This document shows, in pieces, positions 1 to 8,477 of a stretch of DNA of 64,000 nucleotides; the first letter of the stretch is position 1; each line of letters begins with the position of its first letter. Both the position numbers and the translations under genes were made by a program. Under the pieces are notes generated by a model, which was not told the DNA's origin, ran no database searches, and saw only the letters and a list, made by a program, of their open reading frames with translations. The stretch is from assembly GCF_003002825.1 (NCBI RefSeq), contig NZ_PVTE01000011.1:124001-188000 (forward strand), in the 5' to 3' direction. The stretch comes from Spirosoma oryzae. Its GTDB lineage: Bacteria; Bacteroidota; Bacteroidia; Cytophagales; Spirosomataceae.

Positions 1-228
1 ATTCAGCGCCGGAACCCGAGCAGCGGTGGCGAAACGTTCACCGTACGTAAAGTATCAAACGGAGTAGGCGTCGAGCGTATCTTCCCCGTTTTGTCGCCTA
101 ACGTCGACAAAATCGAAGTAGTACGTCTTGGTAAAGTTCGCCGGGCACGTCTGTTCTTCCTGCGTGGTCGTCAGGGTAAGGCAGCACGTCTCAAAGAGCG
201 TAAGCCGAAGGCAGTCGCAGCGGCTTAA
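1..228 (+). CDS. rplS: 50S ribosomal protein L19, C-terminal part (5' end outside window)
   Basis: An open frame runs from base 1 to a TAA at 226-228 and gives 75 residues. It reads as the C-terminal two thirds of L19: a segment [17 protein letters not shown], then [33 protein letters not shown] and a basic tail ending KAVAAA. L19 sits at the interface of the 30S and 50S subunits. The start lies upstream of the window, so the length cannot be compared with the usual 115-120 residues. A strong hairpin follows 34 bases after the stop, so this is probably the last gene of its transcript. The assignment rests on the conserved VERIFPxxSP and KxRRAxLxxLR blocks and is secure. Confidence 0.95.
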   Translation: MQRRNPSSGGETFTVRKVSNGVGVERIFPVLSPNVDKIEVVRLGKVRRARLFFLRGRQGKAARLKERKPKAVAAA

Positions 229-262
229 TCGCCGGCTGTATGGCCAGAGAAGCATGACAAAA

Positions 263-287
263 GCCACCTGCGAGGGTGGCTTTTTTG
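263..287 (+). terminator. Rho-independent terminator after rplS
   Basis: A perfect 6-bp GC-rich stem (GCCACC / GGTGGC) with a 6-nt loop is followed directly by a run of six T. It lies 34 nt after the rplS stop and is the natural end of that transcript. Confidence 0.85.
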
Positions 288-293
288 TTGTAA

Positions 294-405
294 AACTATA
301 GCGTTGTATAGTTGCTAGCGCGTCAGCCTGTCCGGCGGCTAGTGGTCAGTGCGACGCGGTAGCAACTACACAACTAGACGACTCTATAACTAGACAACTC
401 TAAAA
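294..405. repeat. Dispersed intergenic palindrome, word family C (AGTTGTA words), copy 1
   Basis: The left arm (294-316) contains words like TATAGTTGCT. The right arm (about 361-405) contains AGCAACTACACAAC and further CAACT words, so the arms pair imperfectly. The loop holds GCGTCAGCC at 320-328, which recurs in loops of other word families in this window. The C/A-rich right arm ends next to the dapF start codon. Related copies lie at 42744-42834 and 43260-43371. Confidence 0.6.
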
Positions 406-411
406 GTCCCC

Positions 412-1191
412 ATGATCCTTCCGTTCTTCAAATACCAGGGTACCGGCAATGATTTCGTTATGATCGACGACCGGAACGAAACGTTTCCTGCCGATGATCA
501 GGCGCTGATCGAGCGCTTGTGCAACCGCCGGTTCGGTATCGGTGCCGATGGGCTGATTCTACTGCGCAACGACCCCGACTACGACTTTCGGATGATTTAT
601 TTCAACGCCGACGGAGCCGAAGGCAGCATGTGTGGCAACGGCGGTCGCTGTATCGTCCGGTTTGCGCACGACCTGGGTGTGTTCGACCGGGCTACGCGGT
701 TTATCGCCGTCGATGGCGAACACGAAGCGACGGTAACCGAAGCGGATGTATCCTTGAGAATGAGCGATATAGCTGGCGTAGGCAAGCAGGGAACGCATGT
801 CTTCCTGAATACCGGTTCGCCCCACGCTATTCTGTTCACGGACGACATCGAATCGACGGATGTCGTAGCCGATGGGCGGGCCATTCGCTACAGTGAATCG
901 TTTAGTCCCGGCGGAACGAACGTCAACTTCGTGCAACAGACAGACAAATCAGCCCTATATGTCCGGACGTACGAACGGGGTGTGGAGGATGAAACCTATT
1001 CCTGCGGTACGGGCGTGACGGCGGCTGCATTGGCGGCTTACCAGCACCTGGGCGTTGCGGAACCGGTAGCGATCCGTACCATTGGTGGTAACTTGCAGGT
1101 GTCGTTCAAGCCCCAAATCGATGGTACGTTTACCGACGTATATCTGATCGGTCCGGCCCAGCGTGTTTTTGCCGGGACTATCGTCATCTGA
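412..1191 (+). CDS. dapF: Diaminopimelate epimerase
   Basis: This enzyme interconverts LL- and meso-diaminopimelate in the cytoplasm, the step that supplies meso-DAP for peptidoglycan and for lysine. The 259-residue length is normal for the family. The N-terminal KYQGTGNDFV signature is at residues 7-16. The two catalytic cysteines are in MCGNGGRC (Cys74) and SCGTG (Cys198), and the substrate-binding GGTNVNF is near residue 168. The ATG at 412 is chosen because the N-terminal FFKYQGTGNDF block follows at once. The gene is followed after only 14 nt by a bestrophin-like gene and is probably co-transcribed with it. No other lysine-pathway gene is in the window. Both active-site cysteines are intact, so it should be functional. 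Confidence 0.97.
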   Translation: MILPFFKYQGTGNDFVMIDDRNETFPADDQALIERLCNRRFGIGADGLILLRNDPDYDFRMIYFNADGAEGSMCGNGGRCIVRFAHDLGVFDRATRFIAVDGEHEATVTEADVSLRMSDIAGVGKQGTHVFLNTGSPHAILFTDDIESTDVVADGRAIRYSESFSPGGTNVNFVQQTDKSALYVRTYERGVEDETYSCGTGVTAAALAAYQHLGVAEPVAIRTIGGNLQVSFKPQIDGTFTDVYLIGPAQRVFAGTIVI

Positions 1192-1205
1192 CCGTAAACG
1201 CTACC

Positions 1206-2135
1206 ATGATTCTTTACAAAGCGAAAAGCTGGCTACCCGCCGTCTGGCATTTCCATACCGGCCCAACTGCACTGGCCCTGTTCCGACGACTGGGCATTGT
1301 CCTGATTTACGTGGTCGTCGTAACCACGGTCGAACTACATTATTTCGACATTCGGTTGAAGGATACGCCGAGTTCATTCTTATCGGCGATGGGTATCCTG
1401 CTCAGCCTGCTGCTGATCTACCGGACCAATACGGCCTATGATCGGTTTTATGAAGGGCGTACAGCTTGGGGCGCGCTGGTCAACAACAGCCGAAACCTGG
1501 CGCTTTATTTCAATGCGGTGCTACCGGCCGATCGGCATGAGGATCGGCTGTTTTTCGCCAAAATGATATCCAACTTTCCGTTTGCGCTGAAGAACCACCT
1601 GCGGGGCAGTACGAGCGTCGACGAACTGGAGTTATTGACAGATGAAAACAGCAAAACGCTGGCCCGCTTCGATTACAAACCCGGTGGCGTATCCAGCCTG
1701 CTCTGGAACAGGTCGGAAGGGCTGTATCGGGAGGGGATGCTATCTACCTCGCAGCACATCAACCTGAATCAGCGGCTGACGGCGTTGATGGACGTAGCGG
1801 GAATCTGTGACCGGATCAAGAGTACGCCAATCCCGTTTTCGTACAACCTGTTTATCAAGCTGTTCATTACGCTTTATGTGGCGGTTCTGCCCTTCACGAT
1901 CATTCAGGCATTCGAGTACATGACCATTCCGGCGGTATTGCTTACCTCGTATATCCTGGTTGGCCTGGAATTGATCGGTGAGGAGATTGAAGATCCGTTT
2001 GGTGTCGACCGGAACGATCTGCCGCTCAGCCAGATCAGTCAGCTGATTCGGGTCAACGTACACGATATTCTGGATTTCGACTTGCCACAGGCTGAAAAGC
2101 TGGCCGCCAAACCCGGCTTTATCATCGTCACATAG
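1206..2135 (+). CDS. Bestrophin-like chloride channel family protein (UPF0187)
   Basis: A 309-residue membrane protein of the bestrophin/UPF0187 family, whose studied bacterial members form pentameric ion channels in the inner membrane. Visible family marks are an N-terminal hydrophobic segment (about residues 28-45), a second one (about 60-75) leading into LLIYRTNTAYDRFYEGRTAWG, the LVNNSRNLA block, and a C-terminal pair of hydrophobic segments around residues 215-260 followed by EEIEDPFG, the conserved acidic motif after the last helix. The start follows dapF by 14 nt. It ends just before a perfect 28-bp palindrome that should terminate the transcript. Which ion it carries cannot be told from sequence; eukaryotic bestrophins carry anions, while studied bacterial homologues can favour cations. 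Confidence 0.9.
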   Translation: MILYKAKSWLPAVWHFHTGPTALALFRRLGIVLIYVVVVTTVELHYFDIRLKDTPSSFLSAMGILLSLLLIYRTNTAYDRFYEGRTAWGALVNNSRNLALYFNAVLPADRHEDRLFFAKMISNFPFALKNHLRGSTSVDELELLTDENSKTLARFDYKPGGVSSLLWNRSEGLYREGMLSTSQHINLNQRLTALMDVAGICDRIKSTPIPFSYNLFIKLFITLYVAVLPFTIIQAFEYMTIPAVLLTSYILVGLELIGEEIEDPFGVDRNDLPLSQISQLIRVNVHDILDFDLPQAEKLAAKPGFIIVT

Positions 2136-2143
2136 GGTTTATT

Positions 2144-2212
2144 GACAGGATTACAGGATTGACATGATTTATCACTTAAAAAAATAAATCATGTCAATCC
2201 TGTAATCCTGTC
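2144..2212. repeat. Perfect 28-bp inverted repeat (word family D), probable bidirectional terminator
   Basis: The left arm 2144-2171 and the right arm 2185-2212 are perfect reverse complements over 28 bases, with a 13-nt A-rich loop. Each arm is built from a repeated word, ACAGGATT ACAGGATT, followed by GACATG. The element lies between the convergent ends of the bestrophin gene and the rhodanese gene, 2 bases from the latter. It fits a shared terminator and also the G-first, C-last polarity of the dispersed palindromes elsewhere in this window. Confidence 0.8.
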
Positions 2213-2214
2213 CA

Positions 2215-2520
2215 TTACACATCGCCAATCAGGCCACCGTGCAGGTGGTAGAGTGTGTGTTGCTGGAATTCAGGCTGGCGACGCAGTTCTTTGACGGCGA
2301 TGCGACTGCGGGTGCCATTAGAGCACACGACGATCAGCGGGTCGAACCCAGTTAGTTCGGCTTTCCGGGCGCGAATGTCGGGCAGGGGCAGATTCAGGCC
2401 ACCGAGGTTAAACTCGTCAAACTCCCATTCGTCGCGTACGTCGAGTAACAAAGCACCGGACTGTTGCCGCAGCGACTCAAGTTCATCTAGGGAAATATCA
2501 ATATAAGCAGGCTCGCTCAA
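2215..2520 (-). CDS. Rhodanese-like sulfurtransferase domain protein
   Basis: A single-domain rhodanese of 101 residues. The active-site loop CSNGTRS has the catalytic cysteine followed by the usual six-residue loop pattern. The LLDVRDEWEFDEFNLGGLNLPL block is the conserved N-terminal half of the domain. Such small proteins carry sulfane sulfur in the cytoplasm; the physiological acceptor here is unknown. The start is TTG at 2518-2520, since no ATG lies in frame between it and the conserved SLDELESL segment. It follows the Rpn-type gene by only 9 nt on the same strand and is probably co-transcribed, although a functional link between the two is not evident. Confidence 0.88.
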   Translation of the reverse strand: MSEPAYIDISLDELESLRQQSGALLLDVRDEWEFDEFNLGGLNLPLPDIRARKAELTGFDPLIVVCSNGTRSRIAVKELRRQPEFQQHTLYHLHGGLIGDV

Positions 2521-2529
2521 AACCGTACA

Positions 2530-3354
2530 CTATTGGGCTGACAGCCTTTTTTTAACAGTCTCAACGAATGTAACGGTCGTTTCAGTCAGACTTGCAATGC
2601 GTTCGACGCTAAAGTCTGTCTGTAACAATAGATTACGAACCAAAATCCGTTTCCCTTCCTCCAGTCCCTTTCGCTCACCTTTCACATAGAAAGGATCTCC
2701 CTGCTCGTTTATGTAATGTGCCAGATTGTCCATAGTGGATTCGAAAAGTGGTCGTAATTTACGCAATTGGACCAGCACCCGCAACTGAGTGATGTAACGC
2801 TGAAAGTCCAGCGAGCTAGTGGCTGTCTGATCTAGCCGAATCAGTACATTCGTCAATACTTCTGACGAATCGGGCGGGCTAAAATTACCCAGTACCGCAA
2901 GCAAAATTTCTTCTGGTACATCCGACGATAAAAACAACCGGTAATCAAGCTGCTGAAAGTGTACCAGATTGTAACGAAATGATAAGTCGCCACTAACCAG
3001 CGATGTAGTCATTCTTGGTATTAACTGACCCAGATAAAGCACATACTGTTTGACCGGAAGTTCATACCGCTCTAAAAGCATAGCGCAGTAAGAGTGCATG
3101 CGATGAATCATTTTAGGCTCATCTGCCACTTGGAACTCCAGATGCAGAATAAATGTGTTGCCTGCCTGATCAGTGATGCGTTTCAGCGCGTCGGGTTTGC
3201 GTTCTTTCGTATGTTGAATATCGTCGGGAATTTCGTCCGAACTAAACACCTGAATGTGCAATACCTTTTCGATCAGTGCTGGAATTGAGGCTTCTAAGTT
3301 CTCTTTTAGGATTTTGTCGTATTGACTACTTTGACGGGAATGGTGGGTGTTCAT
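2530..3354 (-). CDS. Rpn-family recombination-promoting nuclease / PD-(D/E)XK transposase-like protein
   Basis: About 274 residues. An N-terminal block KPDALKRITDQAGNTFILHLEFQVADEPKM fits the PD-(D/E)XK core (Asp of KPDA, then HLEFQ with Glu-x-Gln in place of the usual Glu-x-Lys). This is the pattern of the Rpn/YhgA-like and PDDEXK transposase-like families. The C-terminal third ends in KGERKGLEEGKR, a charged segment typical of the family, then a helix. Rpn proteins of Escherichia coli are DNA endonucleases that raise RecA-independent recombination; the role here is not known. The ATG at 3352-3354 is preferred to an upstream alternative (3384) because the SRQSSQYDKILKENLE segment is where homologous proteins usually begin. 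Despite the family name, no inverted repeats or target duplications mark it as a mobile element. Confidence 0.7.
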   Translation of the reverse strand: MNTHHSRQSSQYDKILKENLEASIPALIEKVLHIQVFSSDEIPDDIQHTKERKPDALKRITDQAGNTFILHLEFQVADEPKMIHRMHSYCAMLLERYELPVKQYVLYLGQLIPRMTTSLVSGDLSFRYNLVHFQQLDYRLFLSSDVPEEILLAVLGNFSPPDSSEVLTNVLIRLDQTATSSLDFQRYITQLRVLVQLRKLRPLFESTMDNLAHYINEQGDPFYVKGERKGLEEGKRILVRNLLLQTDFSVERIASLTETTVTFVETVKKRLSAQ

Positions 3355-3458
3355 AGGTACGGCAGAATCGGATACTAGACACAAACTTATGGATTAGTTA
3401 CATGGCTGTGTCGCATTCTTGCTGTCAATCTGTCAGTCTATGCCGGAACTGGAATAGC

Positions 3459-3508
3459 CTTTGTCAGTACCCAAGCACACGATTTTACTGTTCGATTCCC
3501 TGACAAAG
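3459..3508. promoter_or_regulatory. 9-bp inverted repeat upstream of htpG
   Basis: CTTTGTCAG (3459-3467) and its exact reverse complement CTGACAAAG (3500-3508) are separated by 32 nt. The right copy ends 7 nt before the htpG ATG. It could be an operator for heat-shock control, but spaced 9-mers can arise by chance and no known regulator site is recognised. Confidence 0.3.
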
Positions 3509-3515
3509 TTGCCTT

Positions 3516-5345
3516 ATGGAAACCGTACAAAACGAAAAGGGGCAGATCTCGATTCATACCGAGAACATTTTCCCAATCATCAAGAAGTTCCTGTATTCAG
3601 ACCACGAAATTTTCCTGCGGGAACTGGTCTCCAATGCCGTCGACGCGACACAGAAGCTGAAGCAACTGTCGTCGTTTGGTGAGTTCAACGGCGAACTGAA
3701 TGATCTGAAAGTAACGGTCTCGCTCGACGAAGAAGCCAAAACCATTACCATTAGTGACAATGGTATCGGTATGACTGCCGAGGAGATCAAGAAATACATC
3801 AATCAGATTGCGTTCTCCGGCGCGTCGGATTTTCTGGAGAAATACAAAGACAAAACCGACGACAAAGGGCAGATTATCGGTCACTTCGGGCTTGGCTTCT
3901 ATTCGGCATTCATGGTCGCCAAAGACGTGGAGATCGTGACGAAGTCGTACCGCGACGGGGCCGAAGCCGTCCGGTGGGTGTGCGATGGATCGACGGAGTA
4001 TGAACTGACGGCGGCCGAACGAGCCGAACGGGGTACCGATATAATTCTGCACGTTGCTGAAGACTCCGAAGAGTTTTTAGACAAAAGCCGGATTCGCGGT
4101 ATCCTCGACAAATACGCCCGTTTCCTGCCGGTACCGGTGGAATTTGATGGCAACGTAATCAACAATACCGCGCCGATCTGGACCAAATCGCCATCGGAAC
4201 TGACCGACGAGGATTACAAAGCGTTCTACCGGGAGTTGTACCCAATGGGGGAGGAGCCACTGTTCTGGATTCACCTTAACGTGGATTATCCGTTCAATTT
4301 GACGGGTATCCTGTACTTCCCACGCGTTAAGAACGAATTGCGGTTTCAGCGGGAAAAGATTCAGCTCTACAGCCGGCAGGTATTTATCACCGACGAGGTG
4401 AAAGACGTAGTGCCCGACTTCCTGATGATGCTCCACGGCGTAATCGACTCGCCGGATATCCCGCTAAACGTATCGCGCAGCTTCCTACAGGCCGATTCCA
4501 ACGTTAAGAAGATCAACGGCTACATCACGCGGAAGGTCGCCGACAAGCTGAACGATTTGTTCAAGGAAGACCGGAAAGGATTCGAAGAGAAGTTCGACGA
4601 CATCGGTCTGTTCATCAAATACGGTATCCTGAGCGACGATAAGTTCTGGGAGCGGGCCAAGAATTTTGTCCTGCTAAAAGGAACGGATAACAGCTATTCG
4701 ACCATCGATGAATACCGCGAAAAAACGCAGGCCAATCAGACCGACAAATCCGATACGCTGATCTGGCTGTACACGACCGACCGCAAGCAGCAGGATGCTT
4801 ACATCGGCTCGGCGACCCGGCGCGGATACGACGTGCTGTTGATGGATAACGTCATCGATGCCCACTTTATCAACGCGCTGGAGTCGAAGCTGGACAAAGT
4901 ACGACTGCAACGTGTCGATGCTGATACGCTCGATAAATTGATCGACAAAGACATCAACAACGAAAGTGTGCTGTCGACCGACGATCAAACGAAGGTGAAA
5001 GAGCTGTATGAAAAAACGCTCGATAACAAGATGTTGACGGTGAGCGTGGTCTCGATGCCTGCCGACGAACTGCCGGTTACGATTACACAGCCGGAGTTTA
5101 TGCGTCGGATGAAGGATATGTCGGCCCTTTCGGGCGAACAGTCGTTCTACGGCAACATGCCCGTTATGTACAATGTCGCTGTCAACGCAAACCATCCCCT
5201 GATTGGTCGGTTGTTGGCGGAGACTGACGAAGCTGCGCAGCAGGCGCTGGCCAAGCAGACGTACGATCTGGCGCTGCTGGCGCAGAATATGCTGACGGGC
5301 GCTGACCTGACGGCCTTCGTACAGCGTACGGTTGCGGGCCTGTAG
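3516..5345 (+). CDS. htpG: Molecular chaperone HtpG (Hsp90)
   Basis: Cytosolic ATP-dependent dimeric chaperone, 609 residues, close to the usual 600-630. The N-terminal GHKL ATPase domain shows FLRELVSNAVDATQKL (Glu36 for hydrolysis, Asn40 for Mg-ATP), DNGIGM around residue 84 and GHFGLGFYSAFMVA, the lid/G-rich loop. The middle domain is recognisable from PLFWIHLNVDYPFNLTGILYFPR through RQVFITDEVKDVVPDFL and GVIDSPDIPLNVSRSFLQ. The C-terminal dimerisation region ends near NMLTGADLTAFVQRT. The DA-x-QKL form of the ATPase helix is common in Bacteroidota. An inverted repeat just upstream may be regulatory and a perfect 14-bp-stem terminator follows, so the gene is probably monocistronic. Confidence 0.97.
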   Translation: METVQNEKGQISIHTENIFPIIKKFLYSDHEIFLRELVSNAVDATQKLKQLSSFGEFNGELNDLKVTVSLDEEAKTITISDNGIGMTAEEIKKYINQIAFSGASDFLEKYKDKTDDKGQIIGHFGLGFYSAFMVAKDVEIVTKSYRDGAEAVRWVCDGSTEYELTAAERAERGTDIILHVAEDSEEFLDKSRIRGILDKYARFLPVPVEFDGNVINNTAPIWTKSPSELTDEDYKAFYRELYPMGEEPLFWIHLNVDYPFNLTGILYFPRVKNELRFQREKIQLYSRQVFITDEVKDVVPDFLMMLHGVIDSPDIPLNVSRSFLQADSNVKKINGYITRKVADKLNDLFKEDRKGFEEKFDDIGLFIKYGILSDDKFWERAKNFVLLKGTDNSYSTIDEYREKTQANQTDKSDTLIWLYTTDRKQQDAYIGSATRRGYDVLLMDNVIDAHFINALESKLDKVRLQRVDADTLDKLIDKDINNESVLSTDDQTKVKELYEKTLDNKMLTVSVVSMPADELPVTITQPEFMRRMKDMSALSGEQSFYGNMPVMYNVAVNANHPLIGRLLAETDEAAQQALAKQTYDLALLAQNMLTGADLTAFVQRTVAGL

Positions 5346-5365
5346 ACGATAGCTCCGCAGTACAA

Positions 5366-5401
5366 CGCAAAAGAGCGACTCGATCGGGTCGCTCTTTTGC
5401 G
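5366..5401 (+). terminator. Terminator after htpG
   Basis: A perfect 14-bp stem (5366-5379 with 5388-5401) has an 8-nt loop. The 3' arm contains CTCTTTTG, giving a short T run inside the stem. It begins 20 nt after the htpG stop. Confidence 0.85.
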
Positions 5402-5818
5402 TTTCAACGGCCAGTATTTTTCATGACTATTTTTTGTCGCTGATTAAACCCGGATGATGATTTGTAGTCTAACTGCGAAGAATAGATCGATATAGTGGAC
5501 TTAACTTCGTTACAGCATGGCCGGGGGCGTACAGTACATTGCGGAATGAGCCCTATATTCGTACAATATTAGTTTATCGCCATTAGTCTACAGTTGTAGA
5601 GTAATAATAAAGGGAACAGGTTGGTTCCTGCTATTCATTGGGCGGTAGAAATCGACAGGTTGCGGAAAATCGTACGTTTGATCGTGTCAGCACAAACCGC
5701 GTATAGCGTTTGCCGTTGTTACTGATTTTGCGGTAAAGGGTGTTCACACTGTTTTCGTTATCATTGTAAATCAATAAGCAACAGACGTAGGGTCCGGGCG
5801 GGCTCTTTATGAATAGTT
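5402..5818. other. 417-nt non-coding gap between htpG and the response regulator
   Basis: No convincing open frame, tRNA or strong hairpin is seen. A near-palindrome CTACAGTTGTAG lies around 5589-5600. The promoter of the downstream response regulator must lie here, but no clear TAnnTTTG box was found. Confidence 0.5.
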
Positions 5819-6262
5819 ATGTCACAAACGCAGTTTCCTATTCTGCTGGTTGACGACGATGCTCAGATTGCCGACGTGCTGGTAAGGGCTGCGCAATCTA
5901 GTTTTCCGGAAGCCTCGTTTATCTACGTAGCCAGTTTTGAAGAGGCAAAAGCATACATCGATGATCTGGAAGGTCGCGGACCTAAAATCGTATTGCTTGA
6001 TATCGATTTGAAAGGAGCGGTAGACGGCCTGGATTTTCTGGCCATGTTACGGGCGCACCCCAAGGGGCGGTTGTTACCTGTCGTGATGCTGTCAGGGTCG
6101 AAAACACCCAAACAGGTCGAGCGTTCGTACGCTTTTGGCGCGTCAGCGTTTACGGTTAAGCCGTACTCGTACAGCGACTGGAAGATGTACTTGCACAACC
6201 TGCGCACGTATTGGTTCGAAACCGTAACCCTGCTTGACTTCCGACATCGGCGGGACTCCTGA
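5819..6262 (+). CDS. Single-domain response regulator (receiver only)
   Basis: A 147-residue CheY-like receiver without an output domain. The acidic pocket is LLVDDD (Asp12-Asp14), the phosphoacceptor is Asp61 in LLDIDLKG, the switch Ser is in VVMLSGS, and the conserved Lys is in FTVKPYS. The C-terminal tail after the receiver (YWFETVTLLDFRHRRDS) is too short for a DNA-binding domain. Such proteins work as phospho-relay intermediates or by binding partner proteins. No histidine kinase is adjacent, so it is an orphan in this window. It converges with the DUF4126 gene, with only 9 nt between stops. Confidence 0.92.
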   Translation: MSQTQFPILLVDDDAQIADVLVRAAQSSFPEASFIYVASFEEAKAYIDDLEGRGPKIVLLDIDLKGAVDGLDFLAMLRAHPKGRLLPVVMLSGSKTPKQVERSYAFGASAFTVKPYSYSDWKMYLHNLRTYWFETVTLLDFRHRRDS

Positions 6263-6271
6263 TCACATTGT

Positions 6272-6856
6272 TTACGCCTGCGAACGTCGGGTGAACCAGA
6301 CCCGGCGTCGGGCGGCAAGACGGGCCATAAAGAACAGCAGAACAACGACCAGTACGACGAACGCGAAGAGCGGCAGGAAAATCGACAGTAACGACAGGCC
6401 GAAGGACGCTACGTTTTCGCCGGTCGCCACTACCGGGTTTGCCAATCCACCCGTGGTAGCCGTGGAACCCAGCCGGAGCAGGCTTGTTCCGGCCTGAATG
6501 ATACCTGCCGAGCCACCGCCCATAATCAGACCAAGTCCCCAGTGAAACACTGGGTTGTCGATGGGCAGCAGGGCCGTGCTGAGTAGGGTGCCGGCGATGA
6601 TCGACGCGGGGGTAGCCACCGTGTCGAGCAAATTATCGAGCCAGGGAATATAATAAGCACCCAGCTCAAATACGGTAGCCACGGTCAGGCCAAACAAGGC
6701 CGGCGTCTGACTGAGCCATTCAAAACCCGGCATTGGGTTGATATACCCCAGGCGTGTTGCCAGGCTGGCCAGCAGCAGCGGTACGAAGACCCGAAAACCG
6801 CAGCAGGCCGCCAGACCGATACCCAGGCAGGCGCTCATAATCCATTCGATAGACAT
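6272..6856 (-). CDS. DUF4126 family membrane protein
   Basis: 194 residues with at least four hydrophobic segments: about residues 5-30 (including the CCGFRVFVPLLLASLATRLGY motif), 55-70, a glycine-rich stretch near 105-120 (GLGLIMGGGSAGIIQ), and a long C-terminal helix (about 150-180) followed by a basic tail ARRRVWFTRR. The RVFVP-x-L signature and the GGGSAG loop mark the DUF4126 family of inner-membrane proteins, whose function is unknown. It is probably monocistronic: the upstream gap to the helicase gene stop is 52 nt on the same strand, so read-through is possible, but the two have no evident link. Confidence 0.85.
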   Translation of the reverse strand: MSIEWIMSACLGIGLAACCGFRVFVPLLLASLATRLGYINPMPGFEWLSQTPALFGLTVATVFELGAYYIPWLDNLLDTVATPASIIAGTLLSTALLPIDNPVFHWGLGLIMGGGSAGIIQAGTSLLRLGSTATTGGLANPVVATGENVASFGLSLLSIFLPLFAFVVLVVVLLFFMARLAARRRVWFTRRSQA

Positions 6857-6908
6857 AGGTGTTGGTTACTTGTTTCCCCTATGCCTAACCGATTTCAGCG
6901 CGAAGGGT

Positions 6909-8420
6909 TTAGCCAAAGAACTGTGGGTTGAAATTCATCAGATACACTTCGGCAGTGGCGCGGGTTAGTGCCGTGTACAGCCAGCGGACAAATTCGTGGT
7001 TGACCTGCCCTTCCGGCAAAAAGCCCTGATCGATGAATACGGCGTCCCATTGGCCACCCTGCGCCTTGTGGCAGGTTAGTGCGTAGGCGAATTTCACCTG
7101 CAGGGCGTTCAGGTACGGATCGCGCCGGATGGCTTCAGACCGCTCTTTCTTGCTTTTGATGTAGAAATAATCCTGCGAAACGCTCTCGTACAACGCCTTC
7201 GACTGCTCCTGTGTGAGCGATGGTACGGCGGAGTGCAGCGTATCGAGGAGGATCTTCGCTTCAAATTCGGGGTGGTCTTCGTAGTCGACCAGCCGCATGG
7301 TAACCGTAGCAAATCGAAAGCCGTGCATCTCCTCATGCCGCCGGACTTTCTGCACCTCGACAAATTCGCCGTTGGCTAGAAAGCCCGCCGGTGAATCCTC
7401 ACCCAGAATCGTGTAGTTGTTCCGGGCAATCATCAGCATATCACCCGCATCGAGTTCGTCTTCGCACTGATCGATCATGCGTCGAACGAATTGGTTGTAC
7501 TGGACGGCTGTTTTGTTCGACCGACAGATAATGGCCGTGTTCTCGCGACCGTACTTGTTGTAGGCGTACCGCACGCCATCTTCCAGCTTGGTCAGCGGCA
7601 TTTTGAAAATATCGTTGAACGAGCGGACGTTAAGCTTAATCGGTGCGGCCTCCGCTGAAACGGGTGCCGCACCGTCATTGAGCAGCGCGTCGAAACCAAC
7701 CGCTTTGGGCGTCGGGTCGCCGGTGCCGATACCTTGTTCCGCCAGCAACAGGCGCAGGTCGGTCGCGTTGTAAAGAATACCCGACTCTTCATCCTGCCGC
7801 ATCACCTCGGTTAGTTCCTGCTCGTAGACGTGCATGTCGAACGAACTGGCCAGAAACCCCCGGTCGAGGGCGGGGCTGACGTCGCGTCCCACGGGCGGTA
7901 ACTGCGCTGTATCGCCGACAAGCATCAGCTTGTTGCCGGGGTTCTCGAAGACAAACTCAATTAGGTCGGTCAGTAGCCCTTTGCCACCGAAATCGGCTTC
8001 GTCGGAGATCATCGAAGCCTCGTCGACAATGAACAGCGTGTCTTCGTGATAATTCTTCTGCCGTTGAAAGGCCAGCGATCCCGAGCCGGGGTCGGCCACC
8101 TGCCGGTAGATTTTCCGGTGAATCGTCTGCGCCTGCTTTTTGGAATAGCTGGCCATCACTTTGGCGGCCCGCCCGGTCGGTGCCAAAAGCACGGATTTAT
8201 AGCCGAAACGGGGAAGCACTTTGATCAGTGTGCCGACAAGGGTGGTTTTGCCCGTTCCGGCGTACCCCCGCAGCAGAAAGCAGTCGCGGTATGGGTCAAG
8301 TTCAGGATTGTCGGTACTGATGAAGGAGCCAATCTGATCGAAGAAAGCCAGCTGCCCGGACGTGGGTTTGAAAGGGAAACGTTTGGCCAATAAACTGGCC
8401 GCCGTCTGGGTATCGTTCAT
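6909..8420 (-). CDS. RecD-like / AAA-type DNA helicase
   Basis: 503 residues of a superfamily 1B helicase of the RecD/Dda type. Walker A is GYAGTGKTT (residues 52-60), Walker B is FIVDEASMIS, motif III is LVGDTAQLPPVG, and the C-terminal UvrD_C_2-like part has LTCHKAQGGQWDAVFID and WLYTALTRATAEVYLM (motif VI with the arginine finger). It lacks the long N-terminal region of RecD2, and no recB or recC is nearby, so it is probably a stand-alone 5'-3' helicase acting in replication or repair. It is divergently transcribed from the CBS gene across a 57-nt gap. The ATG at 8418-8420 is used. Confidence 0.9.
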   Translation of the reverse strand: MNDTQTAASLLAKRFPFKPTSGQLAFFDQIGSFISTDNPELDPYRDCFLLRGYAGTGKTTLVGTLIKVLPRFGYKSVLLAPTGRAAKVMASYSKKQAQTIHRKIYRQVADPGSGSLAFQRQKNYHEDTLFIVDEASMISDEADFGGKGLLTDLIEFVFENPGNKLMLVGDTAQLPPVGRDVSPALDRGFLASSFDMHVYEQELTEVMRQDEESGILYNATDLRLLLAEQGIGTGDPTPKAVGFDALLNDGAAPVSAEAAPIKLNVRSFNDIFKMPLTKLEDGVRYAYNKYGRENTAIICRSNKTAVQYNQFVRRMIDQCEDELDAGDMLMIARNNYTILGEDSPAGFLANGEFVEVQKVRRHEEMHGFRFATVTMRLVDYEDHPEFEAKILLDTLHSAVPSLTQEQSKALYESVSQDYFYIKSKKERSEAIRRDPYLNALQVKFAYALTCHKAQGGQWDAVFIDQGFLPEGQVNHEFVRWLYTALTRATAEVYLMNFNPQFFG

Positions 8421-8477
8421 GCTACTAATTTACGAAAAAACGATTATATTCACCCGCCACATAACCCCCTCATTACG

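Noticed and set aside
2530-3354. Insertion sequence around the Rpn/transposase-like gene
   Set aside because: No terminal inverted repeats or target duplications were found, and the gene lies tightly beside the rhodanese gene.
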